Made by a program: the position numbers and the translations under genes
The notes under the pieces: generated by a model
Seen by the model: the letters and a program-made list of their open reading frames with translations, nothing else
Databases searched by the model: none
What the model was told of the DNA's origin: nothing
In this document: piece after piece, positions 45,430 through 56,200 of the stretch
How the letters are laid out: each line of letters begins with the position of its first letter
Position numbering within the stretch: the stretch's first letter is position 1
Origin: Odiellus spinosus
Taxonomy: Eukaryota; Arthropoda; Arachnida; Opiliones; Phalangiidae
Direction of reading: 5' to 3'
DNA length: 64,000 nt
NCBI GenBank assembly: GCA_963920705.1
Contig: OY987228.1
Location: 19,786,565 to 19,850,564, forward strand

Positions 45430-45785
45430 TGTCTGGAATTTCAAAAATTGGGCAAAAAATTAAGGTCAAGAAGTTTGAAAATCGGATTAAATGTCCAGAG
45501 AAAAGTCTGGGAGATTGAAAATGAGGTTAATAAGGTCAGGGAAATTTCTGTTAGCTTCAAAAGTAGATTAAAAGTTCATGGAAATTTCTGGGAGCTTCAA
45601 AAGTGTATTAAAAGTTCATGGAAATTTCCGGGAGTTTGAAAATCAGGTTGAATATGTCCCGAGAAATTTCTGGGTGTTTGAAAATTAGATTAAACGTCCA
45701 GGGAAATTTCTTGAAGTTTGAAAATTAGGTTAAAAGTTCAGCAAATATACCTGTGAGTTTTAAAATCGGACAAATAGGTCAGTGA
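45430..45785 (+). repeat. Degenerate array of about 41-bp repeats
   Basis: About eight or nine diverged units of the type GGGAAATTTCTGGGAG, GTTTGAAAATTAGATTAAA, GTCCA. The central units (45540-45630) are nearly identical; the outer ones are decayed. The 63-codon plus frame here is a repeat artefact. Confidence 0.8.
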
Positions 45786-48192
45786 AACAACAGTCTTCAG
45801 TACATGGGCACACGTTCTTCGTACGATTTCTCAATCTATTTTCTTTTCATGATTTTTTCTAATCTCTATACCAAGGGTAGACAAGAGCCTTTGGGCATAT
45901 ACCACATGTTGAAAATGACGGAATGCTTGTATCCCAAATTATAAAGTGTAGTCTACGGGCCGAATTATAATAAACCCTATTTTTTGGAAGGATTGCGTCA
46001 GTATATAATATAAACTTTATAGAAATAAATGTTGCGACGCGGATTTGATATTATTTCTTACGGGGATCTGTTCCTTGTCCCCTCTAACTGTCTTATTCGA
46101 GTGAAAGACTGCAAGTGATATTGACACAGAACCATTAGCCCAGATCGGTGTTCCCCGCGTGTTCTTCTTATAAATGATCCTTTAGGTCCTCTTCTCGTAT
46201 TTTTTCCGCGTCCAAGCTTTATATAGGAAAGAAATATAGACAAAATAGAGCTCGAAAAGATCTCAATTACCCCATCATTTGAACTAACCCGTATCTCATA
46301 TCGTCCCCTTGGGGAGATTTCCGTTAACCGACACTACCCCTATCTTTCCCCTCCATCGGCTAGACTGGTAGGTCTAGAAATAACTGACATTGCGACTACC
46401 AATCGAATGCTATCAGGTGTCCTCAAGAGGCGACGTACGCTCGAGCCACCTGGCGGCGGTGCTGCTAACTTTCGATTGGCCAGTTAATCTCAATGTTTAT
46501 TTGTTGCCAGACCTTTAGGGACCGGCGTTCACCTTAAGATGCGAGACGTAATATAGTAATACGCTTAATAACATCGCATTCTAGGGAATGTTTCCAGCAC
46601 CATTAAGCAAGGTTACGAGCGTAAACTCGCTTTCTTCCCTTTGATGATCCAGCAATTTAGAAATGATTTTACATTGCAGATCATTTTTTAAACCTTGTGT
46701 AGAAATGTTTTCACGAAAAATTTCCAGTTTCCTTATATAATATCTCAGTAAAATGGCACACACACTCTCCTTTTCAACCCAGATAACACATTTTTACCAA
46801 CAAAACTTTTTCTACAAAATATTTTCGATGAAAACCAACGGACCATGGATTAACTTTTTCTCCTTTCACATATTTTTTTTTTTTTTTTTTTTTTTTTCAA
46901 GCTCGTTAAGCCTAATTTCATTTTTGAAACTCGTATTTGAAGGCGAGAATAAATCAGCTTGCACGAAAAAATAAATTCGAAAAAATCTAAAATAAATTGG
47001 GGGATATACTGTAAGGTTCCCTGGGTTAAATCTGGTTAGTGGCCCAACTAGCGAACAAAAAGAAATTCACAATCGGAGATACCTCGAATCATATCCTTTA
47101 AATTACCGTAATTTTTCAAATTGGTAAATTACCATTACTCTAGTAATTTACCAACCGTCAAATTTCTTTCCTTACAAAGCATACTCTTAAAACCACTTTT
47201 CGCGTTTCTTTTGTTGTAAATTGCATGATTTAAGACCTAAAATTCGTCTTAATATAGAATTTGTTTCGTTCGCAATTTTTATTACGAAACTCTTCAAATT
47301 TTAATTAACTTCGAGACGTTGTTGAGAAAAAGTCCCTAGAATTTTTTTCTTCTTCTCATTATTGTCCGAGTGGGAATTGGATCGGGTACTGACTCTAATC
47401 TATACCTGAAAAATTCCAACTACTCTTAAACATATTGAATGTAGATTTCCTAAGTTGAAAAGGAGGGAAGATTCCTATTTTTTTGGAAGGAAAGAGAGAA
47501 AGAAAATTGGGTGCTCTACAATGACACCAAACCAAATTAAAAATCCCCTTACTCATCCCATACCCGCCGTTTGTATTAATTAAAAAAAAAAAAAAAACTA
47601 ATTAGAGGAATTTCTCTCGAATCTCGCGTGTCAAAATAAAAGAAATCTTTTCTTAAATAATGACCCTCGGTGGATTTTTCGAACATTCCGGTTCCATAGT
47701 TGGTTTTTAAAAGGGAAAATGAAACCCACCACACGAAATGTTAATTAAACTATCCGCAAAAATGGCGTAACGTTAATGATTTCCCACAATACCTTTTCTT
47801 ATCGGTTTTTGAATCTTTCGAATACATACGAGGTACATCATGATCACCTTTCGCTGGTGGCACCAAGAGTTTTCGCTACGCTTATGTGATATTGAAATTA
47901 TAAATAGGATCTATAGCGTATAATAATTATCATCACACTCTTTTAAACTATAAAATTATGTTATTTTGGACAAGTTTTCAAAATATAAACGTCGAAAATT
48001 AAAAAATAAAAAAATAGAAAGAACGTGACTAAAACGTCATTTTATGACTTTATTCCGTGACTTAGAAGGCAACGGGTCAACAATGTGTTCAACTAGACCA
48101 CAATTTTTTGGAAACATAGATTGATCTTTTTCTTTTCTCTCTCTACTCGAGCAATTCTACGATAAAGGCTCTTCGTTTTTTTGAAAGGGGTG
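45786..48192. other. Unannotated stretch
   Basis: No gene recognised. T run at about 46871-46897, an inverted pair TTGGTAAATTA/TAATTTACCAA at 47121-47154, and an inverted CCAATCGAA/TTCGATTGG near 46400 and 46485. Confidence 0.4.
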
Positions 48193-48303
48193 CGAGGGAT
48201 CCAACAGCTTTGACAGTGCATTGAGTCCGAACTCTTATGAACTCTGAATCCATTAGAGCTCAAACATTTTGTACACCTGAGTTCTCGAGTGTCTGCCCCC
48301 TCG
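48193..48303 (+). mobile_element. Family P mini-element, copy P2
   Basis: Diverged relative of P1. Left end CGAGGGATCC is decayed; right end GAGTGTCTGCCCCCTCG is intact. Shares GTACACCTGAGTTC and GACAGTGCA motifs. Flanks are not duplicated. Confidence 0.55.
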
Positions 48304-49059
48304 AACGGTTCCTCTACGCCAGAGTTTCGGTTTCCGGCTACCGTTAAATACTTTTTTGGAATACATCTTATGAACTTTTGATTTCAAGAAGTCTCTCGAA
48401 TATTCCTTGTTATACTCTTGATTTACCCTTTCTTTATTACGGTAGACCCGGGTATACCGTATAAGGAATGGTGACGTAATTGATAGGGTTAAAAATGATG
48501 GATAAATCTTCTTACGTTAGTATTTCTTTGGTATACTTTTCGCGTATATATAAAAGTCAAAAAGATTCGACAATCGAGCTCAGGTCGACGATATTTTTAT
48601 GGGTCACCGAAGCTAAACGTCGTGTTCTTTTTATTTCCCGGTGTTTTTTATTATTTTTTTTTTTCTTTTATACCTTTTTTTTCCGTTTTACTCGGCCTTC
48701 TTTTCTCTTCCCTCATCCTCCGACTATAACGTTAACCCTTCGCACTAACTCACTCTTGGCTGTTTGGGCAAGCTATCAATAATAATTTAGACACGGGCTT
48801 TATTACGTTCGGATATATTGGAATCTATCTAGTGCCATTTTTAGGGCGTGTTCTTTCTTTCACTTCTCTCTCTCTCTCTCTCTCGTTTCGTCTTTCGCTC
48901 TTTGGGTCTGGCTCCTAGCTTTTATACGTAACGTGCATGTTTTTTTAGGGTAACGCCTAAAAACGTAATTTAATCTTTAAATTCGTCTCCTCCCCAAAAA
49001 TATAATACCAAAAACTAAATTACGAAACCAGAGAATGGAAGATAGAATTAGATTTTTGC
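48304..49059. other. Unannotated stretch
   Basis: A 100-codon plus frame at 48480-48782 contains a T-run-derived phenylalanine block and is unrecognised. A CT run lies at about 48864-48883. Confidence 0.4.
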
Positions 49060-49122
49060 TGTTATGGAAAAAGCTACTTAAAATCCATTTGGAGTGCGTG
49101 AAAAATCCGTGACTGCCTTACT
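49060..49122 (-). mobile_element. Family E solo terminus
   Basis: ATCCATTTGGAGTGCGTGAA...CCGTGACTGCCTTACT followed by TTAA (49123-49126) matches the E end. No partner end was found. Confidence 0.55.
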
Positions 49123-49126
49123 TTAA

Positions 49127-49881
49127 AAGTAACTTTTCAAGATTTTCGAAACGCCGCTAGTACATCAACGTATTATAACGGGATCACTTGTTCGTAACGA
49201 ACGGTTAAAATTTATCCTGCCCTAATTTGAATAATACAAAATCCTAATTAGTTTTAAAATAAACTTATTTCTCGCGCAGCGACTCTATTACATTGTTTAC
49301 TTCTCTCCCGCGTTTAAATGTTTTTAGCTTACAGCTTGATATTTCTTTTTTTGGCCCATTAACCGTGATTAACCTGATTTATTTTGGATGCTAGTTGGAA
49401 TTTAGATTATTTGAACTATTAATTCCATTATAATCTCGTCCCGTTTGTCCCCGGTCCCTTTAGTGTCTCTCATATATATATATAGAAGTTCGGGGAAGTT
49501 TTAATCTTGCTAGGAAACGACTTTCTTAGCCACGCAAAAAGGAATTATAAGTTTAGTCGGCGGTGGCTTTCGCACTTATATACAGTGTCCGGTCAACCAC
49601 CGCTAGACTTTAGCTCCCAAAGCGTAATAGCCTGCGCCAAAAAAGACAATTAATGAAGTGGAATTCATCTTCCAGACGGCGAGTCTGCCGCGATTAGAAA
49701 GAGAAAGAGTTAGAGGATGCGTTCCTTTCCATTAATATTATCCTTTTAGTTTATATATTTTCTTTGCTAACCGGAACGAAATAACTCTATCCTATAAAAC
49801 GGGAATCTTTTATAACCTCCCATTTTTACGATTGCACGCTACTGGGATTTTTTTTCTCGCTTACTTCGCACCTTTTTATAT
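49127..49881. other. AT-rich unannotated stretch
   Basis: No gene or repeat recognised. Confidence 0.45.
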
Positions 49882-49885
49882 TTAA

Positions 49886-50239
49886 AGGGAAACTAAGAGA
49901 TCAAAATGGAACAGATTTTGAGTTTATTTTCAAAATCTGCGCGCAAAATTACGATTAAAATAATATTTCCAATATTTTTAGCCGCCAATCATGTTATTTA
50001 AGCCTTTAGTATAGAGCTATCGCGATTGAGTTAAAAGAAAACAAAAAAACTCCGCGAGTCTCTATGTAGTTTAGTTTTTTGGTAATAATTAATGATTTTT
50101 AAATTTCATGAAATCTAACAATTTAAATTCAAGTTTAAAGATTTGACCAATAAATTCAATTTTTACGATCAAGAAGCGATAAGATTATCAAAATTATTAT
50201 TCGATTTGTCCAAACTTCCTGTTTCATTTCAATATCCCT
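49886..50239. mobile_element. Family R TTAA element, 354-bp copy
   Basis: TTAA lies at 49882-49885 and 50240-50243. Ends AGGGAAACTAAGAGATC and the complement of AGGGATATTGAAATGAAAC are imperfect inverted repeats. The interior CCAATCATGTTATTTAAGCC links it with the R copy at 41.0 kb. Confidence 0.7.
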
Positions 50240-50243
50240 TTAA

Positions 50244-50984
50244 AGACATCCATCGACGATGGCATCAATTTATAGGGACAACTCGTACACCAGTTAAATG
50301 CATTAGTTATATCTAAGGAACCAAGATAACTATAGGATAACTATAAAATAGAACGACCTGTACGTGTTTAAGATCTCGAACAAGAAAGTAGAATGGGGAA
50401 CACACACACACCAAATATAATTTATTTTTTGGACTAAAGCCGGCCTTAATTGAACTTGACCGTTATATGAAAGTGTTGTTAAGTATAGAATCGCCTTTTT
50501 TCTTCATATTTTCGTTCTTGCAGGGTGGGGACGGGGGGGGGGAGTGAAAAAATGTCGTTAACTAGGTCAAGCTGGCTTTTCTAATGTCTTTTACATGCTC
50601 GTAATCCTTAAAAGAGAAGTTACCATCGTTCTTAAAGCCGAGCGAGAGATAATGCTACATTTTCTCAATGTTAACTAGAAAAAATAAAGAATTCGTTTTA
50701 TGTATTTTGTAAAAATAAGATCGATAATCTGAACTTTTTTCCAACATCCATATTTATTCTTTTATACGCAAAATTCGTTGACCATGGTTATGAAATTATA
50801 ATATTATTTATAATCTTTAACGAGACTGCTTCATCATATACTAATATTATAAATTCACATTTATATTATTTTCAAAACATTTTTCCATCATTTTCCTGAT
50901 TTTTTATCAACATTTACAAATCATTTTCGTAATTATTTCATATCATATTTTTTTTCACATTTTTAAAACTATTTTCCAAAAAAT
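50244..50984. other. AT-rich unannotated stretch
   Basis: A 10-base G run at 50533-50542. The approach to the next array is already rich in TTTTC and CATTTT phrases. No gene seen. Confidence 0.45.
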
Positions 50985-51290
50985 ATTTCCTAGCATGGTT
51001 TATACTTTTTCGAAAGATTTTTCAACATTTTCCAAAAATATTTCAATGATTTTCAACATTTTTACATTTTCTAAAGATTTTTGAATGTTTTCCAACATTT
51101 TCCAAAAATATTTCAATGTTTTTCATCATTTTCCAAAAAGATTGCAATGTTTTTCAACATTTTCCAAAAAGATTTCAATGTTTTCATCATTTTCCAAAAA
51201 TATTTCAATGTTTTTCATCATTTTCCAAAAATATTTCAATGTTTTTCATCATTTTCCAAAAATATTTCAATGTTTTCCAATATATTTTCA
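50985..51290 (+). repeat. 31-bp tandem array
   Basis: Monomer TTTTCCAAAAATATTTCAAT followed by GTTTTTCATCA, most regular between 51090 and 51270, with decayed copies on both sides. A 31-bp unit shifts frame each copy, so all three plus frames are open; those frames are artefacts. Confidence 0.88.
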
Positions 51291-52176
51291 AGTTATTCCA
51301 ATATCCTTTCAAAGGTCTCATACCATTTTTCCAAAATTTAAAAAAATATTTCCAATACTGTCAAACATTTTCCGACATTTCTATTATTTATGCAACATCT
51401 TTCCAACATTAATTTTTCCATAAGTAATGGCCACTAGATACACTTCTTCAAAGTTCCTGATGATCACACGCTCGCGTGATAATCTTTTTTCTAGTGAATC
51501 GGACCTCGATCTTGTAAACCCTCGCGCTCGTCCAAAATCCTGGCAACGGTGGTTTTAGTTGGAGATTCATCCCGTTCGCGAGTCACGTCTTTCTGTCGTT
51601 TTTCCCTTTTTGCGCTCAACGTTCAACTCTCAAATGGTCCGTGGCTCGCAGCCAACCTTCGTATAATGAGGAGCTCTCGCGGGGGTAAATCTCCGCATTT
51701 ACAGTTGGGTCTCATCTCTTTTCTCTCTCTCTCTCTCTCGCCTTCTCTTCTTCTCAATGTTTTTCGGGATGGTTTTTGTCTTAACTGTTGAATGTTAACT
51801 CTACTCTCCTTTGAAACTGCTTAATACGAAAATCCGACTCATAATCGCTAATAGTTCTTATACTTTTTCTTTCCAACGTTCTTGTATCCCATTTTATAAG
51901 GTGCTCTGTTATTCCCCTTTCGTGATTGGACTAGGCCCACACGAATTAAATGACTCGTCTCTCCAAATTTTGGTGCTCGTAGGCAAGAACATTTCTACAG
52001 GGGTTAGGTAGAAAACGCATTAGAGCTTGGTTCCTAAATGGAAGCTTTTCCGCCAGCGATAGCGCGCCACGGTTGGAACATTTCTACAGGGGTTAGGTAG
52101 AAAAAGCCCTCAACCTTACGAGTTTTGTGACGGCGTACTCTGCCATTCTTGAGAAATAAGGTGGAGCTCGATGAAT
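51291..52176. other. Unannotated stretch with one direct repeat
   Basis: An exact 29-bp direct repeat (core ATTTCTACAGGGGTTAGGTA) lies at 51987-52015 and 52076-52104. A CT run lies at about 51720-51740. The 80-codon plus frame at 51549-51791 is unrecognised. Confidence 0.5.
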
Positions 52177-52316
52177 CAGGGTGACCACATTTCCTATATT
52201 TTCAATGTGTTTCTATAAATTCCTATAATTTCGACTATTTTCCTATATTTCCTTTTTTTTAATATTTCATTCATATTCGCGCATTTCCACTCGTGTTTTA
52301 ATATGCTCTACTATTA
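52177..52316 (+). mobile_element. Family H left end, truncated
   Basis: CAGGGTGACCACATTTCCTA and further CCTATATTT phrases match the H left end, then diverge and run into the J satellite. The partner end is not in the window, or was lost. Confidence 0.6.
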
Positions 52317-52865
52317 CCTATGTATAAACCAATAGCACCACTGAAAGCAAGACATTCCCTAGATTAATTTAAAATAATAAAATGGACACGAGCCACGATT
52401 ATTCCGCCACTGATGGAAATAAAGCAAAAATCCCAAATGACCCCTATCTTGAAATGGCTGTAACTTTTTTTTTTTTTTTTTTTTCATTTTAACACCTAGG
52501 CATAAACCGATTACACCATTAGAAAGAAGGTATTTCCTAGATTAATATAAAATAATAAAATTAACATGAGCCACTCGTCAAAGACTATTTCGCCACTGAT
52601 GGAAATCTAGCAAAAATCCAAAAATGACCCCGATCTTGCTATCTTGAAATGGCCGTAACTTTTTTATTTTAACACCTAGGCCTAAACCGATTGCACCATA
52701 AGAAAGAATTAGGTATTTCCTATAGATTAATATAAAATAATTAAATTAACATGAGCCACTCGTTAAAGACTATTTCGCCACTGATAGAAATCTAGCAAAA
52801 ATTCAAAAATTACCCCTATCTTGCTATCTTGAAATGGCCGTAACTTTTTTTATTTTAACACCTAG
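52317..52865 (+). repeat. J satellite, left block, three copies
   Basis: Monomer of about 180 bp, with landmarks CCTAGGCTTAAACCGATTGC, ACATGAGCCACTCGTTAAAG, TTTCGCCACTGATGGAAATC and CTTGAAATGGCCGTAAC. The left-most copy is the most diverged. The block stops at CACCTAG, where H2 begins. Confidence 0.9.
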
Positions 52866-53287
52866 CAGAGTGACCACTTTTCCTATATTTCCTATTTTTT
52901 CCTATATTTTCACCTCCTTCCTATTTTCTCCTATAATTTAATGGCAATTCCTATAATCTCCTATATTTCTACACAAAATCTCTAGTTAAGGGTAAAGTTC
53001 TGAACCATACAGTCAGCTGTGGCGGTATAAGATTATTTTAGCTTAACTGTACATTTTACAGTTAAAATAGTCTGTAAAATTCCATACTATTTAAGCAATT
53101 GGATCATATTAATACCGTGTTTAAACCGGTGGCGAGAGTTGTGATACAATAATAAACATGGTTCCTACTTTTAATTAATTATTTTCCTATTTTATCATAT
53201 ATTTTACACTTATTTCTTCCTATATTTTCCTATATTTCGCAAAGAAATTTCCTATATAGGATTTTCAAATTTTCAGTGGTCACCCTG
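52866..53287 (+). mobile_element. Family H element, copy H2
   Basis: A 422-bp copy from CAGAGTGACCAC to GTGGTCACCCTG. Left of it is acctag; right of it the 19-bp satellite begins at once. Its missing duplication is found beyond H3, so H2 and H3 are the two ends of one composite. Confidence 0.88.
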
Positions 53288-56200
53288 CCCTTGTCTTACC
53301 ACTTTTCCCTTGTCTTACCACTTTTCTTTTGTCTTACCACTTTTCCCTTGTCTTACCACTTTTCCCTTGTCTTACCACTTTTCCCTTGTCTTACCACTTT
53401 TCCCTTGTCTTACCACTTTTCCCTTGTCTTACCACTTTTCTTTTGTCTTACCACTTTTCTTTTGTCTTACCACTTTTCCCTTGTCTTACCACTTTTCCCT
53501 TGTCTTACCACTTTCCCTTGTCTTACCACTTTTCCCTTGTCTTACCACTTTTCCCTTGTCTTACCACTTTTCCCTTGTCTTACCACTTTTCTTTTGTCTT
53601 ACCACTTTTCCCTTGTCTTACCACTTTTCTTTTGTCTTACCACTTTTCCCTTGTCTTACCACTTTTCCCTTGTCTTACCACTTTTCTTTTGTCTTACCAC
53701 TTTTCTTTTGTCTTACCACTTTTCCCTTGTCTTACCACTTTTCCCTTGTCTTACCACTTTTCCCTTGTCTTACCACTTTTCCCTTGTCTTACCACTTTTC
53801 CCTTGTCTTACCACTTTTCCCGGGTCTTACCACTTTTCCCTTGTCTTACCACTTTTCCCTTGTCTTACCACTTTTTTCCCCTGTCTTACCACTTTTTCCA
53901 CTGTCTTACCACTTTTTCCCCTGTCTTACCACTTTTTCCCCTGTCTTACCACTTTTTCCCCTGTCTTACCACTTTTTCCCTTGTCTTACCACTTTTTCTT
54001 TTGTCTTACCAGTTTTTCCCCTGTCTTACCACTTTTTTCCCCTCTCTTACCACTTTTTCCCCTGTCTTACCACTTTTTCCCCTGTCTTACCACTTTTTTC
54101 CCCTGTCTTACCACTTTTTTCCCCTGTCTTACCACTTTTTCCCCTGTCTTACCACTTTTTCCCCTGTCTTACCACTTTTTCCCCTGTCTTACCACTTTTT
54201 CCCCTGTCTTACCACTTTTTCCCGTCTTACCACTTTTCCCCTGTCTTACCACTTTTTCCCCTGTCTTACCACTTTTCCCCTGTCTTACCACTTTTTCCCC
54301 TGTCTTACCACTTTTTCCCCTGTCTTACCACTTTTTCCCCTGTCTTACCACTTTTTCCCCTGTCTTACCACTTTTTCCCCTGTCTTACCACTTTTTCCCC
54401 TGTCTTACCACTTTTTTCCCCTGTCTTACCACTTTTTTCCCCTGTCTTACCACTTTTTCCCCTGTCTTACCACTTTTTCCCCTGTCTTACCACTTTTTCC
54501 CCTGTCTTACCACTTTTTCCCCTGTCTTACCACTTTTTCCCCTGTCTTACCACTTTTTCCCCTGTCTTACCACTTTTTTCCCCTGTCTTACCACTTTTTT
54601 CCCCTGTCTTACCACTCTTTCCCCTGTCTTACCACTTTTTCCCCTGTCTTACCACTTTTTCCCCTGTCTTACCACTTTTTCCCCTGTCTTACCACTTTTT
54701 TCCCCTGTCTTACCACTTTTTCCCCTGTCTTACCACTTTTTCCCCTGTCTTACCACTTTTTCCCCTGTCTTACCACTTTTCCCCTGTCTTACCACTTTTT
54801 TCCCCTGTCTTACCACTTTTTCCCCTGTCTTACCACTTTTTCCCCTGTCTTACCACTTTTTCCCTTGTCTTACCACTTTTCTTTTGTCTTACCACTTTTC
54901 TTTTGTCTTACCACTTTTTCCCCTGTCTTACCACTTTTTTCCCCTGTCTTACCACTTTTTTCCCCTGTCTTACCACTTTTTTCCCCTGTCTTACCACTTT
55001 TTTCCCCTGTCTTACCACTTTTTCCCCTGTCTTACCACTTTTTCCCCTGTCTTACCACTTTTTCCCCTGTCTTACCACTTTTTCCCCTGTCTTACCACTT
55101 TTTTCCCCTGTCTTACCACTTTTTTCCCCTGTCTTACCACTTTTTCCCCTGTCTTACCACTTTTTCCCCTGTCTTACCACTTTTCCCCTGTCTTACCACT
55201 TTTTTCCCCTGTCTTACCACTTTTTCCCCTGTCTTACCACTTTTTCCCCTGTCTTACCACTTTTTCCCTTGTCTTACCACTTTTCTTTTGTCTTACCACT
55301 TTTCTTTTGTCTTACCACTTTTTCCCCTGTCTTACCACTTTTTTCCCCTGTCTTACCACTTTTTCCCCTGTCTTACCACTTTTTCCCCTGTCTTACCACT
55401 TTTTTCCCCTGTCTTACCACTTTTTTCCCCTGTCTTACCACTTTTTCCCCTGTCTTACCACTTTTTCCCCTGTCTTACCACTTTTTCCCCTGTCTTACCA
55501 CTTTTTCCCCTGTCTTACCACTTTTCCCGTCTTACCACTTTTCCCCTGTCTTACCACTTTTTCCCCTGTCTTACCACTTTTTCCCCTGTCTTACCACTTT
55601 TTCCCCTGTCTTACCACTTTTTCCCCTGTCTTACCACTTTTTCCCCTGTCTTACCACTTTTTCCCCTGTCTTACCACTTTTTCCCCTGTCTTACCACTTT
55701 TTTCCCCTGTCTTACCACTTTTTTCCCCTGTCTTACCACTTTTTTCCCCTGTCTTACCACTTTTTCCCCTGTCTTACCACTTTTTCCCCTGTCTTATCAC
55801 TTTTTCCCCTGTCTTACCACTTTTTCCCCTGTCTTACCACTTTTTCCCCTGTCTTACCACTTTTTCCCCTGTCTTACCACTTTTTCCCCTGTCTTACCAC
55901 TTTTTCCCCTGTCTTACCACTTTTTTCCCCTGTCTTACCACTTTTTTCCCCTGTCTTACCACTTTTTCCCCTGTCTTACCACTTTTTCCCCTGTCTTACC
56001 ACTTTTTCCCCTGTCTTACCACTTTTTCCCCTGTCTTACCACTTTTTCCCCTGTCTTACCACTTTTTCCCCTGTCTTACCACTTTTTCCCCTGTCTTACC
56101 ACTTTTTTCCCTGTCTTACCACTTTTTCCCCAGTCTTACCACTTTTTCCCCTGTCTTACCACTTTTTTCCCCTGTCTTACCACTTTTTCCCCTGTCTTAC

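Noticed and set aside
46420..46480. CTCF-like insulator site (GCCACCTGGCGGCGG)
   Set aside because: The match to the CTCF core is poor and a single GC-rich string is weak evidence.
51987..52020. Telomeric repeat (TTAGG)
   Set aside because: Only a single GGGGTTAGG string occurs, with no tandem TTAGG.
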